Source: Verrucomicrobiota bacterium
Lineage (GTDB): Bacteria; Verrucomicrobiota; Verrucomicrobiia; Limisphaerales; JACRJY01
DNA length: 36,905 nucleotides
Direction: 5' to 3'
Assembly (NCBI GenBank): GCA_016235585.1
Contig: JACRJY010000103.1
Coordinates: 1-36,905 of the forward strand
The position numbers were made by a program, and so were the translations under genes. The stretch's first letter is position 1. Each line of letters begins with the position of its first letter. Under the pieces are notes generated by a model. The model made no database searches, was not told the origin of the DNA, and saw nothing but the letters and a program-made list of their open reading frames with translations. Shown in pieces: positions 18,324-25,190 of the stretch.

Positions 18324-20129
18324 ATGGCAACCAAAGCGCGAACCAAACCGGCGAATCCCACGGGCTTCCTGCCCATGTCGCGCGCCGAAATGGAGGCCAA
18401 GGGCTGGAGTGAACTCGACGTGCTCATCATCACCGGCGACGCCTACGTGGATCATTCGTCGTTCGGCGCGGCGATGATCGGGCGCGTGCTGGAGGCGGAG
18501 GGCTACCGCGTCGGCATCGTCGCGCAGCCGGACTGGACGAAGATTGAATCCATAACTGGCATGGGCGTGCCAAAGCTTTTTGTCGGCGTGACGGCGGGCA
18601 ATCTCGACTCGATGGTGTCGAACTACACCGCCGCGCGCCACAAGCGGAAGGAGGACGTTTACAGCGAGGACGGCACGCCCGGCAAACGCCCCAACCACGC
18701 GGCCATCGTCTATTCGCAGATGTGCCGGCGCGCGTTCCCAGGCGTGCCCGTGGTGCTCGGCGGCATGGAGGCGAGCATGAGGCGCGTGGCGCATTACGAC
18801 TACTGGGAGGACAAGCTGCGCCCGTCCATCATGGCCGACACCAAGGCCGACATCCTCGTCTTCGGCATGGGCGAAGTGGCGGCGCTCGAAATCGCCGGGC
18901 GGCTGAAGGAGGGAAACAAAGACCTCAGCGGCATCCGCGGCACCACGATGTTCCTCGGCGCGAAGGCCACGGCGGCGGCGGATTTCAAGAACTGCATCAT
19001 CCTGCCGTCGTGGGAGGATTTGCAGGCGGACAAGAAGCATCTCATGCGGCTGACGAAAGTCGTCGAGGCGCAGCAGACGCCGTATTGCGGCAAACGCCTC
19101 GTGCAGATGCACGGCAGCCGCGCCGTCCTCCAGGAACCACCCGCCTTCCCCGTGGACGGCCCCGACCTCGACGCGCTTTACGAACTGCCGTTCATGCGGC
19201 TCGCGCATCCGAGCTACAGGGGCAAGGTGCCCGGCTTCGCGACCATCAAGGACTCCGTCATCGTCTCGCGCGGCTGCGCGGGCGGCTGCACGTTTTGCGG
19301 ACTCGGATTTCATCAGGGGAAATTTTTGTCGAGCCGCAGCGTCGAGTCCGTGAACAAGGAAATCCGCAAGATGGCCGAGTCCGACACCTTCCGCGGCACC
19401 GTGGCCGACCTCGGCGGGCCGACGGCGAATCTTTACGCCGCAAAGAACGGCCACGTGGACGCCTGCAAATCGTGCCATCGCCCGAGCTGCCTCTGGCCGA
19501 GCATCTGTCCGCACTTCGACATTGATGAGGGCGAGCAGTTGAAACTCCTGCGCGGCGCGCGCTCGCAGCCCGGCGTCAAACACGTCTTCGTCCAGTCCGG
19601 CATCCGCATGGACGTCGCGCTCCGCACGCCCGAATACACGAAGGAACTCGTGCAGCACCACGTGAGCGGCCACATGAAGGTCGCGCCCGAGCACATGCAC
19701 CCGGAGGTGTTGCGCCGGATGCGCAAGCCCGCGGGAGACTTTCCGGCGTTCATGAAAAAGTTTTTCGAGCTGAGCGAGGAGGCCGGCAAGGAGCAATACC
19801 TCGTGCCCTATTTCATCTCCAGCTTCCCCGGCTGCACGGAGAAGGAGATGGGGGCCGTGGAAACATTTCTGAAAGAGGAAAAGTGGAACCTCCAGCAGGT
19901 GCAGGATTTCATCCCGCTGCCGATGACCGGCTCGGCGGCGATGTATTATACCGGCCTCGACATCAACACCGAGCAGCCGATTCCCGTCGTCCGCAACGCC
20001 GGCGACCGTGAGCGGCAGAAGCGGATGCTCCGCCCGAACCCCGTCCACGAAGCACGCATCAGCGGCAGCCGCCGGAGTGGGGCGCAAATGGTTTCCGAGC
20101 CGGGCCCGCAGTTGGACACGGTGGATTGA
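18324..20129 (+). CDS. ygiQ: YgiQ family radical SAM protein
   Basis: 601 aa from the ATG at 18324; a TTG 12 bp upstream is less likely. The N-terminal domain (SELDVLIITGDAYVDHSSFGAAMIGRVLEAEGY) matches the cobalamin-binding-like fold of YgiQ. The radical SAM cluster motif is CAGGCTFC, with C318, C322 and C325 binding a 4Fe-4S cluster, in the context SRGCAGGCTFCGLGFHQGK. Other conserved YgiQ segments are VPVVLGGMEASMRRVAHYDYW, CHRPSCLWPSICPHFD, and KVAPEHMHPEVLRRMRKP. Length fits the family (about 600-700 aa). The reaction of YgiQ is not established. The protein is cytoplasmic. The gene lies 102 bp before bioF on the same strand; no functional link to biotin is evident. Confidence 0.92.
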   Translation: MATKARTKPANPTGFLPMSRAEMEAKGWSELDVLIITGDAYVDHSSFGAAMIGRVLEAEGYRVGIVAQPDWTKIESITGMGVPKLFVGVTAGNLDSMVSNYTAARHKRKEDVYSEDGTPGKRPNHAAIVYSQMCRRAFPGVPVVLGGMEASMRRVAHYDYWEDKLRPSIMADTKADILVFGMGEVAALEIAGRLKEGNKDLSGIRGTTMFLGAKATAAADFKNCIILPSWEDLQADKKHLMRLTKVVEAQQTPYCGKRLVQMHGSRAVLQEPPAFPVDGPDLDALYELPFMRLAHPSYRGKVPGFATIKDSVIVSRGCAGGCTFCGLGFHQGKFLSSRSVESVNKEIRKMAESDTFRGTVADLGGPTANLYAAKNGHVDACKSCHRPSCLWPSICPHFDIDEGEQLKLLRGARSQPGVKHVFVQSGIRMDVALRTPEYTKELVQHHVSGHMKVAPEHMHPEVLRRMRKPAGDFPAFMKKFFELSEEAGKEQYLVPYFISSFPGCTEKEMGAVETFLKEEKWNLQQVQDFIPLPMTGSAAMYYTGLDINTEQPIPVVRNAGDRERQKRMLRPNPVHEARISGSRRSGAQMVSEPGPQLDTVD

Positions 20130-20231
20130 CGGTGCCGGAAGGGCGCGTTGAAACAGACGGATGATTCCTGCGGCACTGCCTGTGGTGGAGCTTTCCTTCC
20201 GTCCGCGCCCGTTGTTCAATCGGCGCGGAAC

Positions 20232-21461
20232 ATGAGCGGATTCGAGGCTGAACTGAACGAACGCCTGCGCGCCGTTCGCGAGCAGGCGTTGCATCGCGAA
20301 CTGCGCCGCGTGGATTCGCCGCCGTCCGCCCGCATCACCGTGGGCGGCGGGACGCTCCTGAATTTTTCCTCCAACGACTACCTCGGCCTCGCCAACCATC
20401 CGGCGCTGAAGGAGGCGGCCATCCGCGCGGTGGAAAAATTCGGCGCGGGTGCGGGCGCCTCGCGGCTCATCTGCGGCTCGCTCGCGCCACACCACGAACT
20501 GGAGGCGGCGCTCGCGGAATTCGAGGGCACAGCGGCGGCGCTGACTTTTTCCTCCGGCTACGCGACGGCGCTGGGCGTCATCGGCGCGCTCGTGGGCAAA
20601 GACGATGTGATTGTTTTGGACAAGCTGGTTCACGCCAGCATCGTGGACGCCGCGCGACTTTCCGGCGCGAAGCTGCGCGTGTTCAAACACAACGATCTTG
20701 ACGGCTTGGAACAAATCCTCCGCTGGGCGGACACGCGGAACAAATCCTCGACCGCGTCCGCGAAACGTCCGCGCACGTTGATCGTGACGGAAAGCGTCTT
20801 CTCGATGGACGGCGACCTCGCGCCGCTGCGCGACATCGCCCGGTTGAAAGAGCGCCACGGCGCGTGGCTGATGGTGGACGAGGCGCACGCCACCGGACTT
20901 TTCGGCGCGCGCCGCAGCGGGCTGGTGGAGGAGTTCGGCCTCGCCGATCAAGTCGAGGTTCGGATGGGCACGCTGGGCAAGGCCGTCGGCGCGGCGGGCG
21001 GCTACGTCTGCGGCACCCGCGCGCTGGTGGATTATCTCGTGAACCGCGCGCGCAGCTTCATCTTTTCCACCGCGCCCGTGCCGGCGGCGGCGGCGGCGGC
21101 GGCGGCGGGAGTCAAACTGATTCAATCCGCCGAGGGCGAGCGGCTCCGCACGCGGCTCTGGGCGTTGGTGAACCAGTTGAAGGACGGTTTGATTCAGGCA
21201 GGCTGGCCGCTGCCCGCCGTCCGCAGCGCGATTCTGCCATTGGTCATCGGCGGAGAAAGGAAGGCGATGGAAATTGCCACCGCACTCCGGGAACAAAAAA
21301 TTTTCGTCCCAGCAATTCGTTATCCAACGGTCGCGCGCGGCCAGGCTCGGCTGCGCGTGACGGTCACGGCGGCGCATACGCCGGAGGACATCGCGGCGTT
21401 CACGGAGGCGCTGGGGCGGGTTTCAAACCTGAAATCTCAAATTCCAAATCTCAAATCCTGA
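20232..21461 (+). CDS. bioF: 8-amino-7-oxononanoate synthase
   Basis: A PLP-dependent alpha-oxoamine synthase that condenses pimeloyl-ACP (or -CoA) with L-alanine in biotin synthesis. The 409-aa frame from the ATG at 20232 gives the normal length; the open frame extends upstream to 20148 without family similarity. Motifs: NFSSNDYLGLANHP, GAGASRLICGSLAPHHELE, TFSSGYATALGVIGAL, DKLVHASIVDAARLSG, VTESVFSMDGDLAPL, VDEAHATGLFG, and GTLGKAVGAAGGY with the probable PLP lysine K250. A run of eight Ala codons (about 21084-21107, GGC/GCG triplets) lies before the C-terminal domain. The last residues (SNLKSQIPNLKS) come from an AAATCTCAAAT-type repeat that also supplies the stop. bioA begins 5 bp later. 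A glycine C-acetyltransferase role is an alternative, but the bioA neighbour argues for BioF. Confidence 0.9.
   Translation: MSGFEAELNERLRAVREQALHRELRRVDSPPSARITVGGGTLLNFSSNDYLGLANHPALKEAAIRAVEKFGAGAGASRLICGSLAPHHELEAALAEFEGTAAALTFSSGYATALGVIGALVGKDDVIVLDKLVHASIVDAARLSGAKLRVFKHNDLDGLEQILRWADTRNKSSTASAKRPRTLIVTESVFSMDGDLAPLRDIARLKERHGAWLMVDEAHATGLFGARRSGLVEEFGLADQVEVRMGTLGKAVGAAGGYVCGTRALVDYLVNRARSFIFSTAPVPAAAAAAAAGVKLIQSAEGERLRTRLWALVNQLKDGLIQAGWPLPAVRSAILPLVIGGERKAMEIATALREQKIFVPAIRYPTVARGQARLRVTVTAAHTPEDIAAFTEALGRVSNLKSQIPNLKS
21421..21461. repeat. AAATCTCAAAT-type repeat at the bioF 3' end
   Basis: AT-rich repeated units of the type AAATCTCAAA/TTCCAAATCTC form the last codons and the stop of bioF. 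Composition differs sharply from the GC-rich surroundings. It looks like a short dispersed repeat inserted at the bioF-bioA junction. Confidence 0.65.
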
Positions 21462-21466
21462 ACTGC

Positions 21467-22969
21467 GTGCATCCGCTCGCCCAACTCGACCGCCGTCATG
21501 TCTGGCATCCGTTCACGCAGATGCGCGACTGGCTGCGGCGCGAGCCGGTCGTGCTCGTGTCGGGACGCGGCGCGATGGTGCGCGACGCGCGAGGGCGCGA
21601 GTATCTCGACGCCAACTCGTCCATCTGGACGAATCTCCACGGCCACAATCATCCGAAAATCAACGCGGCGATTCGGCGGCAGTTGGGAAAAGTCGCGCAC
21701 ACCTCGGCGCTGGGGCTGGCGAACGAGCCGGCTGCGCTGCTCGCGGCGGAACTGGTAAAAGTGGCGAACCCGCCGGGAATTTGCGATTTACGATTGACGA
21801 TTGACGAAACGAATCGTCGGGCGGGGCGTAAATCGCCAATCGCCAATCGTAAATTGGAAAAAGTGTTCTTCTCCGACGACGGCTCCACCGCCGTCGAGGT
21901 GGCGTTGAAGCTGGCCTACGAATTTGCCCGGCGCACGCGCGGCGGGAAGGCGCGGCCAAAATTTCTCTCGCTTGCGGGCGCATATCACGGCGACACCGTG
22001 GGCGCGGTGAGCCTCGGCCACATTGATTTGTTTCATCGCGCCTGCGCCGGGCTGCTTTTCAAGTCGGAGCAGGTGATGTCGCCGTATTGCTACCGCTGCC
22101 CGTTCAATCGCGCGAAACCCGAGCGTGCCGACGCGCGCGAATACCGCCGCTGCAACTGGGAGTGCGTCGGCAAGGTGGAGCAGAAGTTTTCCGCGCAGAA
22201 AAAGCGCGGCAATCCCTTCGCGGCGTTTGTCGTCGAGCCGCTGATGCAGGGTGCGGCGGGGATGATTCCGCAGCCGGCGGGCTGGCTGCGGCGCGTGGTG
22301 GAAATCGCGCGCGGCCACGGCGGGCAAATCATCGCGGACGAGGTGATGACGGGGTTTGGGCGGACGGGGCGGAATCCAGAATCCAGAATCCAGAATCCAG
22401 AATCGAATTTGTTCGCCTCGCACCACGAGGGCGTGCAGCCGGACTACCTCTGCCTCGCGAAGGGACTCACCGGCGGTTACCTGCCGATGGCGGCGACGCT
22501 GACGACGCAGAAAGTCTTCGCTGCATTCCTTGGGGAATACGGGGAGTTCAAAACCTTTTTCCACGGCCACAGCTACACGGGCAACCAGCTCGGCGCGAGC
22601 GCGGCGCTGGCAAGCCTGGAGATTTTGAAAAGCCGTGCTTCGGTGAAGGCGCGCGCGCGACTCGAAGAAGTTTTGCACGACGAATTGAAATCCCTCTGGC
22701 CGCTGCCGCAGGTCGGCGACATCCGCCAAGTTGGCCTGGTTGTCGGCGTCGAGCTGGTGAAGGACTGGCGCACGCGCGAACCGTTTGATTTGCGTGAGCG
22801 CGCGGGCATCCGCGTGTGCGAGGCGATGGCGCGGCACGGCGTGCTCACGCGGCCCGTCGGCAGCGTGGTCGTGCTCATGCCGCCGTATTGCACCACGCCC
22901 GCGCAGGCGCGGAAAATGGTCGGGGCGCTGCGCGAGGCCATCATCGAAACTTTCCGTTCACCGAAATGA
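21467..22969 (+). CDS. bioA: Adenosylmethionine-8-amino-7-oxononanoate aminotransferase
   Basis: Class III PLP aminotransferase that converts KAPA to DAPA, the step after BioF. The start is taken as the GTG at 21467, 5 bp after the bioF stop; a CTG overlapping that stop is also possible, and there is no ATG before the conserved HVWHPFTQM. Motifs: LDANSSIWTNLHGHNHP, VFFSDDGSTAVEVALKLAYEF, GAYHGDTVGAVSLGHIDLFH, IADEVMTGFGRTG, LAKGLTGGYLPMAATLTT with the PLP lysine K332, and HGHSYTGNQLGASAALASLEI. Two stretches are foreign to the family. An inverted repeat (21779-21858) adds about 26 residues before LEKVFFSDDG, and a 7-bp tandem repeat (22372-22406) adds NPESRIQNPES after GFGRTG. Both keep the frame. 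At 500 aa it is longer than typical BioA (about 430-450). Confidence 0.92.
   Translation: MHPLAQLDRRHVWHPFTQMRDWLRREPVVLVSGRGAMVRDARGREYLDANSSIWTNLHGHNHPKINAAIRRQLGKVAHTSALGLANEPAALLAAELVKVANPPGICDLRLTIDETNRRAGRKSPIANRKLEKVFFSDDGSTAVEVALKLAYEFARRTRGGKARPKFLSLAGAYHGDTVGAVSLGHIDLFHRACAGLLFKSEQVMSPYCYRCPFNRAKPERADAREYRRCNWECVGKVEQKFSAQKKRGNPFAAFVVEPLMQGAAGMIPQPAGWLRRVVEIARGHGGQIIADEVMTGFGRTGRNPESRIQNPESNLFASHHEGVQPDYLCLAKGLTGGYLPMAATLTTQKVFAAFLGEYGEFKTFFHGHSYTGNQLGASAALASLEILKSRASVKARARLEEVLHDELKSLWPLPQVGDIRQVGLVVGVELVKDWRTREPFDLRERAGIRVCEAMARHGVLTRPVGSVVVLMPPYCTTPAQARKMVGALREAIIETFRSPK
21779..21858. repeat. Imperfect inverted repeat inside bioA
   Basis: The left arm 21787-21806 and the right arm 21834-21853 match as inverted repeats at 18 of 20 positions. 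The arms contain tandem GATTGAC/CCAATCG units. The DNA is AT-richer than the surrounding gene and encodes the extra segment between AELVKVANPPG and LEKVFFSDDG. Confidence 0.85.
22372..22406. repeat. 7-bp tandem repeat (GAATCCA) inside bioA
   Basis: Four perfect copies of GAATCCA (22372-22399) are followed by a variant, GAATCGA. Loss or gain of a single 7-bp copy would shift the frame of bioA, while three copies (21 bp) keep it. Confidence 0.9.
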
Positions 22970-23304
22970 AACCGCGCCGCAAAAAGCCCTTGGGCGAGCA
23001 AAGCTGGAAGCTGGAAAAGTGGCGGAGCCGCTGCGCGTGGTGCATGAAAAAACTTCCCAGCGACACGCAGGTCTTCGGCATCTCCATCGCGCTGCGCCCG
23101 GAGGCATTTAAGGAAATGAATCCCGGCACCGTGCAGCCGCTGCTGCTCGCCTCGGCTGGCAAGGCCGTGCCGATGATGGTGGTCAAGGACAGCTCGCCAA
23201 CCAAGCTGGCGGGCAAGGACGCGGTGTTCCAGTTGTGCAGTGTGAAGTGCGCGCAGGCGCTGCAGGCGGCGTTGAAAACGGAGCTTGGTGGAAATCCAGC
23301 TTGA
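22966..23304 (+). CDS. Small cysteine-rich (CxxC) protein
   Basis: 112 aa. The ATG overlaps the bioA stop (ATGA at 22966-22969), so translation is probably coupled. The basic N-terminus (MKPRRKKPLGEQSWKLEKW) is followed by CAWC and, near the C-terminus, CSVKC, which could bind zinc. There is no signal peptide and I do not recognise the family. The position behind bioA suggests cotranscription only; no biotin role can be claimed. Confidence 0.7.
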   Translation: MKPRRKKPLGEQSWKLEKWRSRCAWCMKKLPSDTQVFGISIALRPEAFKEMNPGTVQPLLLASAGKAVPMMVVKDSSPTKLAGKDAVFQLCSVKCAQALQAALKTELGGNPA

Positions 23305-23334
23305 GAGCCGGCCGGCACTTAACCTCAAAAATCT

Positions 23335-23373
23335 TTGTCGGATTTCACCCGTGCCGGCTGTTTAATAGGTGAA
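23335..23373 (+). promoter_or_regulatory. Possible promoter of the sigma-TPR gene, maybe leaderless
   Basis: TTTAAT (23361-23366) lies only 7 bp before the ATG at 23374, so a start site at its usual distance would fall at or next to the start codon. TTGTCG (23335-23340) is a possible -35 but the 20-bp spacer is long. GCCGGCAC (23311-23318) and GTGCCGGC (23351-23358) form an inverted repeat around this region. Confidence 0.25.
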
Positions 23374-24960
23374 ATGCAGGAACCGTCCGACGCCCAACTT
23401 CTCCGCGACTACGCCACACGCGGCAGCGAATCTGCCTTCCGCGAACTGGTCACGCGCCACACGGACTTGATTTATTCCGCCGCGCTGCGGCAGGTGAGTT
23501 CGCCCGACCTGGCCGGCGACATCGTTCAGAGCGTCTTCACTGATCTGGCCCGCAAAGCGCGCGAGGTGGCGGCGAAATTTCCCGTCGAAGCCTCGCTGGC
23601 GGGCTGGCTCCACCGCGCCGCGCGTTACGCGGCGCTCAACCACCTGCGCGGCACCCGCCGCCGGCAGTTCAACGAAAGGCAGGCCATGGCACAACTCCTC
23701 ACCGATTCCGAATCCGCCGCCGACTGGGAACTCATCCGCCCCGCGCTCGACGAGGCGCTGGACAGCCTCGATGACGACGACCGCGAGGCTCTGCTGCTGC
23801 GGTATTTCAAGAACCGCGACTTCCGCTCCGTGGGCCTCGCGCTCGGCGTGAGCGACGATTCCGCGCAAAAGCGCGTGAGCCGCGCGGTGGAGCGGCTGCG
23901 GGAATTCTTCGCCAAGCGCGGCGTCACCGTCGGCGCGGGCGGATTGGTCGTCGTCATCTCGGCCAACGCTGTGCAAGCCGCGCCGGTTGGACTGGCCGCC
24001 ACCATTTCCGCCGCCGCGCTGGCGGCAGGAATGACCGTCGGCCTCACCAGCACCTCAACCATCGCCATGACCACATTGCAAAAAATCACCGCCACCACCG
24101 CTCTCGCCGCCGCTGTCGGCATCGCCGTTTATGAGGCACGTCAAGTCGCCGGCTTGCGTGAGCAAGTTCAGTCCTTTGTGCAACGACAACAACCGCTAAC
24201 CAAGCAAGTCGCAGCGCTTCAAAACCACCGGGATCTCGACGCCGCAAGGCTGGCAGCGTTGGCTGCGGAACTGGCTGACGCCAGAAATGACAACCGGGGA
24301 ATGCACAAACTGCGCGGCGAGGCGGGAGTGTTGCGCTTGCAGCTTGCCGAGGCGCAAAAATCGGCGAGACAGCCACCGAGCACCACCCAGCCGCCATTGG
24401 CGACCGCCGAGGCGCATTACCGGCGCGCGTTGACCAACAGTTGGAACAGAAACTACGAAGCCTCCTTGGAAGACCTGAACAAATTCTTGGAGTCGGAGCC
24501 AAACTCATACAAAGCCCACTATTTGCGCGGCGAACTTTACGCCCGCTCGTTGCCGAAAGAGAGGGGCGGCGCGGCCCAAGCCGTGAAGGAATTCACCCGC
24601 GCCCTGGAACTGAAGCCGGATGACGCCTTTTCCCGGTTCGAGCGGGCTTTCCATTCCAGCGACACCGAGCAGGCGATTTCAGATTACACCTTTCTCATCG
24701 AGGGCCATGCAGATTGGTCTGCCTACGAGGGCAGTGATTCACAGGCGAGAATCAGCAGCGATATCGCTGATGCGTATCGTCACCGGGGAGCAATCCAATT
24801 GTTCACGAAGGAAGATTTCCGAAAGGCCATCACTGATTTCACGGCTGCGCTGCAGATGAACCCAAGCCTCAAAGGAGTCTACCGGCTTCGCGGCCTCGCC
24901 TACCAAATGGTGGGTGAAATGGAAAAAGCCAAGCAGGATTTCTCCATCGAACCAAAATGA
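23374..24960 (+). CDS. ECF-type sigma factor fused to membrane segment and TPR domain
   Basis: 528 aa. Sigma region 2 spans about residues 8-95 (FRELVTRHTDLIYSAALRQV, DIVQSVFTDLAR, LAGWLHRAARYAALNHLRG). Region 4 spans about 122-182 (LDSLDDDDREALLLRYFKNRDF, GVSDDSAQKRVSRAVERLREFF). It is followed by a hydrophobic, Ala/Gly/Thr-rich stretch (187-255) able to cross the membrane once or twice, a coiled-coil-like region (about 255-335), and TPR units (about 350-528) with FSRFERAF and YRLRGLAYQMVGEMEKAKQDF. Such fusions suggest a membrane-tethered sigma factor whose C-terminal domain senses or restrains it; this is inference, and no separate anti-sigma gene is adjacent. The ATG at 23374 is preceded by GGTGAA. 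It ends in a convergent gap with purD. Confidence 0.85.
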   Translation: MQEPSDAQLLRDYATRGSESAFRELVTRHTDLIYSAALRQVSSPDLAGDIVQSVFTDLARKAREVAAKFPVEASLAGWLHRAARYAALNHLRGTRRRQFNERQAMAQLLTDSESAADWELIRPALDEALDSLDDDDREALLLRYFKNRDFRSVGLALGVSDDSAQKRVSRAVERLREFFAKRGVTVGAGGLVVVISANAVQAAPVGLAATISAAALAAGMTVGLTSTSTIAMTTLQKITATTALAAAVGIAVYEARQVAGLREQVQSFVQRQQPLTKQVAALQNHRDLDAARLAALAAELADARNDNRGMHKLRGEAGVLRLQLAEAQKSARQPPSTTQPPLATAEAHYRRALTNSWNRNYEASLEDLNKFLESEPNSYKAHYLRGELYARSLPKERGGAAQAVKEFTRALELKPDDAFSRFERAFHSSDTEQAISDYTFLIEGHADWSAYEGSDSQARISSDIADAYRHRGAIQLFTKEDFRKAITDFTAALQMNPSLKGVYRLRGLAYQMVGEMEKAKQDFSIEPK

Positions 24961-25098
24961 CCACGGCTTCTCTTGGTTCAATTTTCCGACACGCACCTTC
25001 CGCACATGACGCCCACAAAGGCAAGAGCCGCGCCATTGACGCTGCGCCGGACACGCGCACACGGAGATCACTAACATCCCCTCGCTTCCGCAGCATGG

Positions 25099-25122
25099 GT
25101 GAACCGCGAGGGCGCGGTTCAC
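25099..25122. terminator. Hairpin between convergent genes
   Basis: Perfect 9-bp stem GTGAACCGC/GCGGTTCAC with a 6-nt loop in the gap between the sigma-TPR gene and purD, which face each other. It has no T-run, so it may be a repeat rather than an intrinsic terminator. Confidence 0.4.
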
Positions 25123-25156
25123 TGCGCCTTGAGTGGGCGAGCTCCCCGCGCATTTT

Positions 25157-25190
25157 TCATTCGCGTCAATTGGCGTCCATTCGCGGTTCA
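25157..25190. repeat. CATTCGCG-type dispersed repeat at the purD 3' end
   Basis: The units CATTCGCGTCAATTGGCG and TCCATTCGCGGTTCA form a short directional repeat. Its last bases overlap the purD stop codon (25188-25190). I recall similar AATTGGCG/CATTCGCGG repeats from other environmental genomes, but that cannot be checked here. Confidence 0.6.

Noticed and set aside
20148-20231. N-terminal extension of bioF
   Set aside because: The 28 extra residues have no similarity to BioF, and the ATG at 20232 gives the normal N-terminus.
18288-21377. A 1029-codon open frame on the minus strand
   Set aside because: It lies opposite ygiQ and bioF, has an Arg/His/Ala-rich composition typical of antisense frames in GC-rich DNA, and shows no family motif.
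20864-21466. Upstream extension of the bioA frame
   Set aside because: This part overlaps bioF in another frame and is Arg/Gly-rich without BioA similarity. The conserved start is near 21467.
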